In this document: positions 40,052 through 49,076 of the stretch, in pieces
How the letters are laid out: every line of letters starts with the position of its first letter
How positions within the stretch are numbered: position 1 is the first letter of the stretch
Assembly: GCF_019511665.1 (NCBI RefSeq)
Contig: NZ_JAEUAW010000007.1
Location: 124,001 to 188,000 of the forward strand
DNA: 64,000 nt
Source of the DNA: Microbacterium jejuense
GTDB taxonomy: Bacteria; Actinomycetota; Actinomycetes; Actinomycetales; Microbacteriaceae
Direction of reading: 5' to 3'
Program-made: the position numbers and the translations under genes
The notes under the pieces: model-generated
The model's database searches: none
Seen by the model: only the letters and a program-made list of their open reading frames with translations
What the model was told of the DNA's origin: nothing

Positions 40052-43000
40052 ATGACGACGGCGCGAGGGCGAGGCATCCTCGCTGTCGTCACCGCCATCG
40101 TCCTGCTCGCGCTCGGCGCCGGGGTCGCGTTCGCCGTCGGCGACGCGCTCGGCATCCGTACCGAGCCCGCCGAGCAGATGCAGCCGGCACCGGCAGCCGC
40201 CGTCGCTGCGACGGCCGCCGTCGCACCGCCCGAGCTCACGACTGTCGACGTGCCCGACACCGAGCGCGTCCGCGTCGCGATGGACGAGCTGCGTGACGCG
40301 ATCGACGACGCTCCGCAGACGCAGGGTGCGGCATCCCTCACCGTCGCAGCCGCCCCGGCGGGCGACGATGACTCATACACCCTCGCCGGCGACGCGACCG
40401 CTCTCACCGTCACCGCCGCCACCGAAACCGGCACGACACGGGCCGTCTACGACCTCACCGCGCAGGTGCGGGCGGCGAAGCCCCTCACCGATCTGATCGG
40501 CGTGCACGAGGCATCCCGCCTTCCGTTGCGGATGACCGACCTCGGCGCCGTCGGGGTCACCCCCGACCCGGCCGAGTGGGAGTCGGGCGACGACTACTCG
40601 CACGCGTCGAAGGCGTTCGCCGACGTGTTCACGGCCGAGCCGCCCTACATCGACGAGGACGCCCTCGCCGATGCCTACGACGACTTCGACGTCTTCCTGC
40701 GCCACTCGCTCGCGAACGGGTTCAACGCGGTGGCCTTTCCCGGCTTCGTCGAGTTCGTGACGTTCGACGACGCTCCGGGCGGTCCTGTCTATGCCGAGGG
40801 CGATGAGCATCGCGACAAGGCGCTCGCGCTGCGCGAGGCGTTCACTCCCTTCTGGGAGCGCGCCGACGAGCTGGGCGTGAAGGTGTTCCTGCGCACCGAC
40901 ATGCTGGCGCTCACCGGGCCCCTCGAAGACCACCTCACCGACGAGTTCGGGTCGCTCGACACCGCGAACCCCGACCTGTGGGACGTCTACGCCGCCGGAC
41001 TCGACGAGCTCTACGACGCGGTGCCCGCCCTCGACGGCGTGCTCATCCGCATCGGCGAGGCGGGGACGGTCTACGACGTCGACGGCTGGGACTACTACTC
41101 GGCGCTCAAGGTCACCACGGTCGACGCCGTGCGCGCGATGCTCGAGGCCTTCACGGCGCAGGCCGAGGCATCCGATCGTGAAGTGATCTTCCGCACCTGG
41201 TCGGTCGGGGTGGGCGCGGTCGGCGACATGCACACCAGCGCCGATTCGTACGACGAGGTGCTGAACGGCATCGACTCGCCCGCGCTCATCGTGTCGACCA
41301 AGTACACGCTCGGCGACTTCTACACCTGGCTGCCCCTCAACGACACGCTCGAACAGGGCTCGCAGCGGCGGATCGTGGAGTTCCAGAGCAGACGCGAGTT
41401 CGAGAACTTCGGCGCGTTCGCCAACGACCTCGGCGCCGAGTACCAATGGGCGCTGCAGCAGCTGCTCGCCGCGAACGACAAGATCGAGGGCGTCTGGGTG
41501 TGGACGCAGGACGGCGGCCCGTGGCGCGCCGGGCCCATGACCCTGTACCTCAAGGCCGGGTTCTGGCAGCTGTACGAACTGAACACGCAGGTGGCGGCAT
41601 CCCTCGCGCGTGACCCTTCCGCGGACGTGACGGGCGTGACCGAGGACTGGGCGCGCGAGTGGTTCTCGGACGACCCGGCGACGGTGGATGCCATCGTCAC
41701 GGCGATGGCCCGTTCCCGCGACGCCATCGCACACGGCCTGTACGTCGCGCCGTTCGCGCAGCAGCGGGTGTTCGCCATCGGGCTGGAACCGCCGCCCATG
41801 ATGTGGATCTTCGAGTGGGACATCCTGACCGGCGACTCCGCGGTGCTCGACGTCATGTACTCGATCGTCCGGGACTCGGAGGGTGGGATCGACGCCGCCA
41901 TCGCCGACGGGCAGACGGCCGTCGAGACGGCATCGGCCATGCGCGACGAGGTGGAGGCGACGGATGCCGCCACCTGGCGTTCGCCCGAGATCCGGGACGC
42001 CTTCGTGGGGGCCCTGGACTACGAGGTCGACACGCTGCGCCTGCTCGCGGCGTACCGCTCGCTGATCCTGCACCAGGGGGAGTGGCACGACACGCTGTCA
42101 CCCGCCGCGCGTGCCGCGTGGGATGCCGACCGCCAGACCTTCGAGAAGCTCGCGGCCGCGCACCTCGAGGCCTACGACGGCGACATCGATCACCCTGCCC
42201 TCAACCTCACGGCCGCACAGCTCGGCATCGACCGCTCGGAGCGCGACGACACGATGGCGTGGCTCGCGCGCGGGCTGCTCGTGCTGGCGCTCGCGTGGGT
42301 CGTGATCGGCATGCTGGCCGCGCGCACCCGTCTGGTGCGACGCCCGGGCGCCGCCGCCGCCCGCGCCACCTGGATCGCCTCGACGCGGCCCTGGCGCGCC
42401 CGTGAGTCCACGCTCGGCATGCTCGAGCTCGACCGGTGGCTGCTGCTCGTCATCCCGGCGGCGCTGCTGGTCGCGACGCGGGCTGTGCAGACGTCGTTCC
42501 TGTCGTGGACGCACGTGGCGATCGTCATCGGCGCGTGGGTGGTGTTCGCCCTCGTGATGCGCCTGTTCGTGCGGCGGCGCTCCCCGTGGCCGGTCATCGC
42601 CGCCGTCGGCGGCGTCGTGATGCTGCGCTGCATCCTGACGCTGTTCGCGCTGTCGTTCACCGGACCGGGCGGCTACTGGTACGCGTTCTGGACAGAACCG
42701 GCGCTGCGCACGGCGTACATCACGGTCGCCTTCGCACTGTTCGTGTGGGTGTTCGTCGCTGCCGCGTGGGCGCTGTCGGCCCAGGTGGGTGTCCGTCGGG
42801 CGACCGGCTACGTGCTCGCGGCCGTGGGCGCCGGGCTGCTCGTTCCGTCGGTCGTGGTCGGCGCGATCGGACTCGAGGCCGCCCTCACCGTCTGGAACGA
42901 CGAGATGGGTCTGCTGCCGTGGGGCCTGGCCCGCATCCTGGGCATCACGACCTACCTCGACATCCCGGCCGAGACGCCGTGGTTCGCCGCCGCCTTCGGG

Positions 43001-43078
43001 GCGGTGCTGCTCATCGCCGGCGTGCTGCTCGCGGTGCCGTGGCGGAGGCCGCGGGCGGTGGCATCCACTCGCTCCTGA
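40052..43078 (+). CDS. Membrane-anchored GH67-like glycoside hydrolase
   Basis: This 1008-residue protein has an N-terminal signal/anchor helix (residues 10-33), a beta-rich domain (about 55-150), a TIM-barrel-like region (about 180-480), a helical domain (about 500-715) and a C-terminal block of about seven helices (about 730-1000). The order resembles GH67 alpha-glucuronidases: DGVLIRIGEAGTVYDVDG (compare the GH67 NSEGQPGP region with its catalytic Glu), LIVSTKYTLGDFYTWLPL and RRIVEFQSRREFENF, which recall the QIKNGPIDFQ and EFQITQEY segments. The catalytic domain should face outward. It precedes an amino-sugar catabolic operon, so a cell-wall-related glycan is a plausible substrate; that is inference. 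Confidence 0.72.
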   Translation: MTTARGRGILAVVTAIVLLALGAGVAFAVGDALGIRTEPAEQMQPAPAAAVAATAAVAPPELTTVDVPDTERVRVAMDELRDAIDDAPQTQGAASLTVAAAPAGDDDSYTLAGDATALTVTAATETGTTRAVYDLTAQVRAAKPLTDLIGVHEASRLPLRMTDLGAVGVTPDPAEWESGDDYSHASKAFADVFTAEPPYIDEDALADAYDDFDVFLRHSLANGFNAVAFPGFVEFVTFDDAPGGPVYAEGDEHRDKALALREAFTPFWERADELGVKVFLRTDMLALTGPLEDHLTDEFGSLDTANPDLWDVYAAGLDELYDAVPALDGVLIRIGEAGTVYDVDGWDYYSALKVTTVDAVRAMLEAFTAQAEASDREVIFRTWSVGVGAVGDMHTSADSYDEVLNGIDSPALIVSTKYTLGDFYTWLPLNDTLEQGSQRRIVEFQSRREFENFGAFANDLGAEYQWALQQLLAANDKIEGVWVWTQDGGPWRAGPMTLYLKAGFWQLYELNTQVAASLARDPSADVTGVTEDWAREWFSDDPATVDAIVTAMARSRDAIAHGLYVAPFAQQRVFAIGLEPPPMMWIFEWDILTGDSAVLDVMYSIVRDSEGGIDAAIADGQTAVETASAMRDEVEATDAATWRSPEIRDAFVGALDYEVDTLRLLAAYRSLILHQGEWHDTLSPAARAAWDADRQTFEKLAAAHLEAYDGDIDHPALNLTAAQLGIDRSERDDTMAWLARGLLVLALAWVVIGMLAARTRLVRRPGAAAARATWIASTRPWRARESTLGMLELDRWLLLVIPAALLVATRAVQTSFLSWTHVAIVIGAWVVFALVMRLFVRRRSPWPVIAAVGGVVMLRCILTLFALSFTGPGGYWYAFWTEPALRTAYITVAFALFVWVFVAAAWALSAQVGVRRATGYVLAAVGAGLLVPSVVVGAIGLEAALTVWNDEMGLLPWGLARILGITTYLDIPAETPWFAAAFGAVLLIAGVLLAVPWRRPRAVASTRS

Positions 43079-43118
43079 CTCTCGTCGCGGCGATGTGCGT
43101 GTTTCCGCTCGATAACAG

Positions 43119-43171
43119 TTGGGAGAAAATTCCAATACACGCGTGACACATGGTGGTTTCTTCCATAGTGT
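43119..43171 (+). promoter_or_regulatory. Promoter and operator of the amino-sugar operon
   Basis: GTGACA (43143-43148), 17 bases, TAGTGT (43166-43171) form a reasonable promoter. An imperfect dyad TTGGGAGAAAATTCCAA (43119-43135) lies just upstream and TGGTTTCTTCCA (43154-43165) lies in the spacer; both contain GAAA/TTTC-type elements such as RpiR proteins use. The ribosome site is AAGGGAG before 43223. Confidence 0.5.
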
Positions 43172-43222
43172 GAGTCGCGGCCGGAAGGCCGACGCAAGAG
43201 TTCGACGCACAAGGGAGATCAC

Positions 43223-44515
43223 ATGAGGAAGCGCATCCTGCCCATCGCCGTGTTGGGTGTGGCAGTACTCGGCATCACCGCCTGCAGTGGCGGCGGTGGC
43301 GACAACGGGGGCGATTCGGCCTCGGGCGAGGGCAAGACCCTCGATGTCTGGATCATGCAGGGCACGAATCCCGACGCCGAGCCGTTCTTCGACGAGGTCG
43401 CCGACGCCTTCAAAGAAGAGACCGGGGCAGAGCTGAACGTCGAGTTCGTGCAGTGGGCCGACGCCCACGACCGGTTCGTCACGTCGATCGCCGGCGGCAC
43501 CACCCCCGACGTCGCCGAGACCGGCACCACGTGGACGCCCGAGTTCGCCGACGCCGGCGCTCTCGCCCCCATCGGCGACTACGTCAAGGACGACGGCCTC
43601 GAGGACGACCTCGTCGAGGGGCTCGTGAAGTCGGGCACCTACGACGGCGAGCTGTACGGCATGCCCTGGTACGCCGGCGTGCGCTCGCTCGTCTACCGCT
43701 CCGACATCTTCGAGGAGCTCGGGCTCGACGCCCCGACCAACTGGGAGGAGCTGCGTGACGCCGCGCTGGCGATCAAGGCCGCCCACCCCGACATGACCGC
43801 GGTCGCCGTCCCCGGTGACGCCGAGTTCACCGTGTACCCGTGGGTGTGGGGCGCCGGCGGCGAGGTCGCCACCGAGGAGGACGGCACGTGGACGAGCGAG
43901 CTCGACTCGCCCGAGTCGGTGAAGGGCCTGGAGTTCTGGACCGGCCTCGCCACTCAGGACGATCTGTCGTCGGCCGGCGCCACGACGTGGAAGGAGACGG
44001 ACGTGCTCGACGCGTTCGCCGCCGGGACCGTCGGCATGGCGATCATGGGCTCGTGGACGCCCACGGCGATCGTCGAGAAGGGACCCGACATGGAGGGCAA
44101 GTTCGCCGCCGTGCCGATCCCCGGTGAAGAGGACGGCATCTCGCCCTCGGTGCTCGGCGGCTCGCACCTGAGCATGTTCGAGACCGCGAAGGACAAGGAC
44201 CTCGCGTTCGCGTTCATCAAGATGATGACCACCGGCGAGTTCGCCGAGAAGTGGGGCGAGCAGAGCGGGTACTTCCCGGGTCAGAAGTCGCTGCTGGAGA
44301 AGTCGATCGAGAACGCCGACCCGCTCGTTCAGCCGTTCGCCACGCAGATGGTCGATGGGGGCGCGTCCGTGCCGGTCACGCCGACCTTCGGCGCCGTGCA
44401 GGCGAAGAAGACGACGAGCGCGATGATGCAGGCGATCCTGTCGGGCACGAAGGACGTCGAGACGGCCGCGAAGGACGCCGCCGCCGAGATGACCGCCACC
44501 CTCAACGGCGAGTAA
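43223..44515 (+). CDS. Sugar ABC transporter substrate-binding lipoprotein
   Basis: This 430-residue lipoprotein has a signal MRKRILPIAVLGVAVLG with lipobox ITAC, a glycine-rich linker, then a family-1 (MalE-like) binding protein: TLDVWIMQGTNPDAEPFF, GTTPDVAETGTTWTPEFAD and MPWYAGVRSLVYRSDIF. It captures a mono- or oligosaccharide outside the membrane for the two permeases encoded next. Linked genes point to GlcNAc-MurNAc disaccharide, MurNAc or related muropeptide sugars as ligand. A ribosome site AAGGGAG precedes the ATG. Confidence 0.92.
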   Translation: MRKRILPIAVLGVAVLGITACSGGGGDNGGDSASGEGKTLDVWIMQGTNPDAEPFFDEVADAFKEETGAELNVEFVQWADAHDRFVTSIAGGTTPDVAETGTTWTPEFADAGALAPIGDYVKDDGLEDDLVEGLVKSGTYDGELYGMPWYAGVRSLVYRSDIFEELGLDAPTNWEELRDAALAIKAAHPDMTAVAVPGDAEFTVYPWVWGAGGEVATEEDGTWTSELDSPESVKGLEFWTGLATQDDLSSAGATTWKETDVLDAFAAGTVGMAIMGSWTPTAIVEKGPDMEGKFAAVPIPGEEDGISPSVLGGSHLSMFETAKDKDLAFAFIKMMTTGEFAEKWGEQSGYFPGQKSLLEKSIENADPLVQPFATQMVDGGASVPVTPTFGAVQAKKTTSAMMQAILSGTKDVETAAKDAAAEMTATLNGE

Positions 44516-44526
44516 GCAGGACCCGT

Positions 44527-45501
44527 ATGGCATTCATGCCCCAGGCGACGGTGGCGGAGGAGCACGTCTCCTCCGCCGCCGGCGCGGCGGTCGCCCCCGG
44601 ATCCCGCCGTCGCCCGATCGACCGGCTGCGCCCGTGGATGCTGCTCGCACCCGCCCTCCTCGTGCTCGCGGGGCTGCTGCTGTGGCCCCTCGTCCGAGTG
44701 GTGCTGTTCTCGTTCCAGGACTACGGCCTGCGCGAGATCGTCTCGGGTGAGCCGAACTTCATCGGCTTCGACAACTTCGTCGAGGTCCTCACGAGCCCCA
44801 CGCTGTGGACCGTGGTGCTGCCGAACACGGTCGGTTTCGCCATCCTGTCGGTCGTCGGAACCGTCGCGTTCGGCACGCTTGTCGCCCTGCTGCTGCAGTC
44901 GCTCGGCACGTTCTGGCGCACCGTGGTCGCGAGCGCCATCATGGCGGCCTGGGCGATGCCCGCCGTCACGGGGACGTACGTGTGGGTGTGGATCTTCGAC
45001 GCCGACCGCGGCATCTTCAATCAGCTGCTCATGCAGCTCGGGCTCATGGACGAGCCCTACAACTGGTTCACCAACCGCTGGTCCTTCTACGCGATCGTGC
45101 TGCTGAACGTGATCCACCATGGCTTCCCGTTCGTCGCGGTCACGATCCTCGCGGGGCTGCTGGGCGTTCCGAAAGAGACGCTCGAGGCGGCATCCCTCGA
45201 CGGAGCGAATGCGTGGCGGCGGTTCTGGAGCATCACCTTCCCGCAGCTGAACCAGGTGTTCGCGGTCGTCATCATCCTGTCGACCATCTGGGACTTCAAG
45301 GTCTTCGCGCAGGTGTACCTGATGCCCGGCGGCTCGGGCTCGAACCGCGACGTGCTCAACCTCGGCGTGTGGTCGTACGTCGAGTCGTTCGGGCAGAACC
45401 GGTACGGCTTCGGCTCGGCGATCGCCGTGCTGCTGACCCTGCTGCTGCTCGCCATCACCGTCGTCTACGTGCGACGGCTGCTCAAGGAGGACCAGCTGTG
45501 A
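44527..45501 (+). CDS. Sugar ABC transporter permease, MalF type
   Basis: This 324-residue permease has six helices and the EAA loop EAASLDGANAWRRFWSITFP near residue 220. A basic N-terminal tail precedes helix 1 (PWMLLAPALLVLAGLLL). It pairs with the MalG-like protein downstream. No ATPase gene follows, so the system probably uses a shared MsiK-like ATPase encoded elsewhere, as in other actinobacteria. The ATG at 44527 lies 11 bases after the binding-protein stop; an in-frame ATG three codons on is an alternative. Confidence 0.92.
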   Translation: MAFMPQATVAEEHVSSAAGAAVAPGSRRRPIDRLRPWMLLAPALLVLAGLLLWPLVRVVLFSFQDYGLREIVSGEPNFIGFDNFVEVLTSPTLWTVVLPNTVGFAILSVVGTVAFGTLVALLLQSLGTFWRTVVASAIMAAWAMPAVTGTYVWVWIFDADRGIFNQLLMQLGLMDEPYNWFTNRWSFYAIVLLNVIHHGFPFVAVTILAGLLGVPKETLEAASLDGANAWRRFWSITFPQLNQVFAVVIILSTIWDFKVFAQVYLMPGGSGSNRDVLNLGVWSYVESFGQNRYGFGSAIAVLLTLLLLAITVVYVRRLLKEDQL

Positions 45502-46325
45502 CCCGGCCCTCGATCGCGCGACGCCTCGTCAAGGGCGTGCTCGTCTTTCTGCTGCTCGTCTTCACGCTCTTCCCGACGTACTGGATGCTCGTGAGCGCCT
45601 TCGACGAGAACCCGTCGGGCGGCGCCGAGCTCGTGCCGCGCCAGTTCACGCTCGACCACTTCGTATTCGTGCTGACCGACGGCGGCTTCGCGACCTACCT
45701 GCGCAACTCGCTCATCGTGGCTCTGGTCGTCGTGGTGGCCTCCGGTCTGCTGGGCCTCTTGGCGTCGGTCGCCGTCGCGCGGTTCCGCTTCACGCTGCGC
45801 ACGCAGATCGTCATGATGATCCTCGTGGTGCAGATGGTGCCGCTGGAGGCGCTCGTCATCCCGCTGTTCGTGCAGGTGCGCGATCTGCAGCTGCTGGGCA
45901 CTCTGCTCGGCCTCATGATCGTCTACACGGCGCTCGCGCTGCCGTTCGGGATCTGGATGCTGCGCGGATTCGTCGCCGCCGTGCCCGTGGAGCTCGAAGA
46001 GGCCGCCTACATAGACGGTGCCTCGTGGTGGCGCATGTTCCGTTCGGTGCTGCTGCCGCTGGTGGCGCCCGGACTGGTGGCGACGAGCGTGTTCGCGTTC
46101 ATCACGGCGTGGAACGAGTTCATCTTCGCGATGACGCTGCTCGGCGGCGCGACCGAGAACTACACCGTCTCGATCGGCCTGCGGCAGTTCTTCGGCGTGC
46201 ACTCGAACGACTGGGGCTCGGTGATGGCGGCGTCGACCATCATCACGATCCCGGTCATGATCTTCTTCATCCTCGTGCAGCGTCGCCTGTCGAGCGGCAT
46301 CGTCGCCGGGGCGGTGAAGGGCTGA
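45498..46325 (+). CDS. Sugar ABC transporter permease, MalG type
   Basis: This 275-residue permease has six helices, with the EAA loop EEAAYIDGASWWRMFRSVLLP near residue 175 (core EEAAYIDGASWW) and a typical FPTYWMLVSAF segment in helix 1. It completes the heterodimeric importer. The GTG start overlaps the MalF-type stop (GTGA), giving tight translational coupling. Confidence 0.92.
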   Translation: MTRPSIARRLVKGVLVFLLLVFTLFPTYWMLVSAFDENPSGGAELVPRQFTLDHFVFVLTDGGFATYLRNSLIVALVVVVASGLLGLLASVAVARFRFTLRTQIVMMILVVQMVPLEALVIPLFVQVRDLQLLGTLLGLMIVYTALALPFGIWMLRGFVAAVPVELEEAAYIDGASWWRMFRSVLLPLVAPGLVATSVFAFITAWNEFIFAMTLLGGATENYTVSIGLRQFFGVHSNDWGSVMAASTIITIPVMIFFILVQRRLSSGIVAGAVKG

Positions 46326-46326
46326 C

Positions 46327-47748
46327 ATGGAGCTCGACGAACTGGTGCCCGGTGTGTTGCTGCCGGGATTCGCGGGCACGGCGCTGCCTGCCTGGCTGCG
46401 CACAGAACTCGAACGCGGGCTCGGCGGCGTGTGCCTGTTCGCGGGCAACGTGTCGCCGGACGGTCCCGAAGGAACGGCGGTGCTCGCCGCCGCGCTCCGT
46501 TCCGTCCGCCCGGACGTGCTGGTGGCCGCCGACGAGGAGGGCGGCGTCGTCACGCGGCTCGAGGGGCGGCACGGGTCGACGCTCCCGTCGCCCGCGCAGC
46601 TCGGGCTCGTCGCGCCGGAGGTCGCAGAGCGCGTGGGCGCGGTGCTCGGCGAACGCGTACGGCGGGCCGGGATCGACCTCGTGCTCGCCCCGAGCGCCGA
46701 TGTCAACGACAACCCGGACAACCCCGTGATCGGCGCGCGATCGTTCGGCGCGGATCCCCGCGAGGTCGCGACGCGCGTCGCGGCGACGGTGCGCGGCATC
46801 CGCTCCCGTCGCGGCGTCGCGCCGTGCGTCAAGCACTGGCCCGGGCACGGTGACACCGACGTGGACTCGCACCGCGGGCTGCCCACGATCCCGGCGGCCA
46901 CGGCCGCCCGTCACGCCGCGCCGTTCGAGTCCGCGATCGCCGGCGGCGTGCCCGCCGTGATGACGGCGCACATCGTGGTGCCCGAGTGGGGACCGGAGCC
47001 CGTGACCGTCAACCCGGACGCGATCGCGCGGCTGCGGGCGGCCGGGTTCGACGGCGTGGTCGTGACGGACGCCGTCGACATGGCAGCCATCGCCGCGACC
47101 TACGGCATCGGCGGCGGTGCCGCCCGGGCGCTCGCCGCGGGCGCCGATCTGGTGTGCCTCGGCAATCCCGAGCTCAGCGGCATCGATGCAGCGGCCCAGT
47201 ACGCCGAGGTGGTCGACGCGGTCGTCGCGGCCGTGCAGGACGGACGCCTGGCCCCCGAGCGCCTGCGCGAGGCGCACGGGCGCGTCGCGCGCCTGGCCGC
47301 CGAGACGGCGGCCGCGCGGGGATCGTCGATCGAGCGCGCATCGGTCGAGGTCGCGGCGGGGGACGCCGAGGCGATCGAGAACGCGCTGGCCGCGGCATCC
47401 GATCCCTCCGCCGTCGCCGCGCTCGATCAGGTGACGAGCGTCGTCGACGCCCGCGGCGGGGCTACGCAGGCCGCCGCGACGCGGGCCGTGCCGGTCGCCG
47501 ACGCGCTCCGCGAGCTCGCGGGTGGGCGAGGGGATGCGGGCGGCCCGGGTCTCACGGCGGTCGTCGCCGACCGGCCCAGCGCCCTGCAGCTCGGGGTGCT
47601 CGCCGACGCGCAGGCGGCCGGGGAGTGCATCGTCGTCAACGTCGGAGCGATCCCCGGGGTGTTCGACGCCGCCGCCGTGCAGCTCGGTGCGGACTCGGTG
47701 TTCTCGGCCGGGATCGTGCGGGCCTGGTCGGCGAAGGGCGGCCGATGA
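46327..47748 (+). CDS. GH3 beta-N-acetylglucosaminidase, NagZ-like
   Basis: This 473-residue cytosolic enzyme has the NagZ block KHWPGHGDTDVDSH at residues 169-182, containing the Asp-His acid/base dyad, and nucleophile Asp248 in VVVTDAVDM. It should cleave GlcNAc from GlcNAc-(anhydro)MurNAc or muropeptides after import. After the barrel a further domain of about 150 residues (from near 320) resembles the second GH3 domain. There is no signal peptide. It starts one base after the MalG-type stop and overlaps anmK. Confidence 0.9.
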   Translation: MELDELVPGVLLPGFAGTALPAWLRTELERGLGGVCLFAGNVSPDGPEGTAVLAAALRSVRPDVLVAADEEGGVVTRLEGRHGSTLPSPAQLGLVAPEVAERVGAVLGERVRRAGIDLVLAPSADVNDNPDNPVIGARSFGADPREVATRVAATVRGIRSRRGVAPCVKHWPGHGDTDVDSHRGLPTIPAATAARHAAPFESAIAGGVPAVMTAHIVVPEWGPEPVTVNPDAIARLRAAGFDGVVVTDAVDMAAIAATYGIGGGAARALAAGADLVCLGNPELSGIDAAAQYAEVVDAVVAAVQDGRLAPERLREAHGRVARLAAETAAARGSSIERASVEVAAGDAEAIENALAAASDPSAVAALDQVTSVVDARGGATQAAATRAVPVADALRELAGGRGDAGGPGLTAVVADRPSALQLGVLADAQAAGECIVVNVGAIPGVFDAAAVQLGADSVFSAGIVRAWSAKGGR

Positions 47749-49076
47749 GGATCCTCGCGCTGCAGTCCGGCACGAGCGCGGACGGCATCGACGCTGCGCT
47801 CGTCACCGCGACACCCGGCGACGACGCGCTCGACCTCGTGATCGAGCGGTGGGCCACCGAACCGTGGCTGCCCGACGAGCGCGCCCTCGTCATGCGGGCG
47901 GTCGCGGGCGCGCCCCTGCACCCGTCGGAGTGGTGCCGACTCGAGACGGTCGTCGGCCAGGCGTTCGCGCGGGCCGCGGTCTCGTTCCTGGCGGAGACGC
48001 CGCGGCCCGATCTCGTGTGCGCGCACGGGCAGACCGTGTTCCACGGTGTCGACGATGGAAGGGTGTGGGGCACGCTCCAGGTCGGCGAGCCGGCGTGGAT
48101 CGCCCGCGCCACCGGATGCCCCGTGCTCTTCAACCTGCGCGTCGCCGACGTCGCCGCAGGGGGCCAGGGCGCACCGCTCATCTCGGCGTTCGACGGGCGG
48201 TGGCTGCGATCGGCCGCGGACGAGGCGGCAGCGCCCATCGCGTCGCTCAACCTGGGTGGCATCGCGAACCTGCAGGTCGTGCGTCCCGGCGGAGCGGTGG
48301 CCGGGTTCGACACCGGACCGGCCAATGCGCTGCTCGACGCGTATGTCGCCCGCGAGACCGAGGGCGCAGAGACGTTCGACCGCGACGGCCGTCATGCGGC
48401 CGCCGGACGCGTCGATGCCGCGCTGCTGCAGCGGCTGCTCGGGCATCCGTACTTCGCCCTCGCCGCACCCAAGTCGACGGGTCGCGAGACCTTCACCCTC
48501 GCGACGGTCGACGCGGCCCTCGCGGAGCGGACGCCGACCGTCGGCGCGGGCGTTTCGTCTGCGGGCGCCAGAGCGCCCTTCGCTCAACGACCGGGGGGAG
48601 AGGCCGCGGCCGTTGAGCGACCGGAGCGAGACGAAACGCCCCGAGCGCACGCGCAACCCGTGCCGCCGGCGTCCCTCACCCTCGACGATGTCTGCGCGAC
48701 GCTCGTCGAGCTGACCGCGGCGTCCGTGGCCGACGCGCTGCACCGCGCGGCCCCCGATGCCGCTCGACTGATCGTGTCGGGCGGCGGAGCGCGCAACCCC
48801 GTGCTGATGGCCCGCCTGGCCGCGCTCACCGGCATGCCCGTCGAGTCGAGCGACGCGTGGGGGATCCCCGCCGACGCCCGTGAGGCGGTCATGTTCGCGG
48901 CGATCGCGTACCTGTCGGTGCTGCGGGTGCCGCTGGTGCTGCCCGGCACGCCGGAAGGCCGCGCCGCCGTCGCCGGGCAGTGGGACCTGTCGGTCGCACC
49001 GCTGCCCATCCCGCCCGCCGTCACGGGAGGCGCATCGCAGCGGCTCCGCGTGCGCACGAGAGAGGAACGGCCGTGA
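47745..49076 (+). CDS. anmK: Anhydro-N-acetylmuramic acid kinase with an in-frame repeat insertion
   Basis: This 443-residue protein has the AnmK pattern: SGTSADGIDAAL at the N-terminus, VCAHGQTVFHG, FNLRVADVAAGGQGAPL near residue 130, NLGGIANLQV and FDTGPANALLDAY, then SGGGARNPVLMARLAAL in the C-terminal half. It hydrolyses and phosphorylates anhydroMurNAc to MurNAc-6-phosphate with ATP. Residues about 268-300, reading VSSAGARAPFAQRP then VERPERDETPRAHA, come from a repeat-family pair inserted between AALAER and the LTLDDVCATLVELTA helix, a surface loop in relatives. The frame is kept, so the enzyme may still work. ATGA and GTGA overlaps couple it to both neighbours. Confidence 0.92.
   Translation: MRILALQSGTSADGIDAALVTATPGDDALDLVIERWATEPWLPDERALVMRAVAGAPLHPSEWCRLETVVGQAFARAAVSFLAETPRPDLVCAHGQTVFHGVDDGRVWGTLQVGEPAWIARATGCPVLFNLRVADVAAGGQGAPLISAFDGRWLRSAADEAAAPIASLNLGGIANLQVVRPGGAVAGFDTGPANALLDAYVARETEGAETFDRDGRHAAAGRVDAALLQRLLGHPYFALAAPKSTGRETFTLATVDAALAERTPTVGAGVSSAGARAPFAQRPGGEAAAVERPERDETPRAHAQPVPPASLTLDDVCATLVELTAASVADALHRAAPDAARLIVSGGGARNPVLMARLAALTGMPVESSDAWGIPADAREAVMFAAIAYLSVLRVPLVLPGTPEGRAAVAGQWDLSVAPLPIPPAVTGGASQRLRVRTREERP
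48548..48642. repeat. Palindromic repeat pair inside anmK
   Basis: Arm A reversed (GGGCGTTTCGTCTGCGGGCG to CGCTCAACGACCGG, with inner dyad GGGCGCCAGAGCGCCC), a 13-base joint, then a diverged reversed arm B (GGCCGTTGAGCGACCGG, GAGCGAGACGAAACGCCCC). It is read through in frame as part of AnmK. Confidence 0.88.

Noticed and set aside
42098..44533. 811-codon minus-strand frame across the glycosidase and binding-protein genes
   Set aside because: It runs opposite two well-supported genes and crosses their promoter region; the composition is typical of an antisense shadow.
48548..48642. anmK as a pseudogene
   Set aside because: The insertion keeps the frame, and kinase motifs on both sides are intact.
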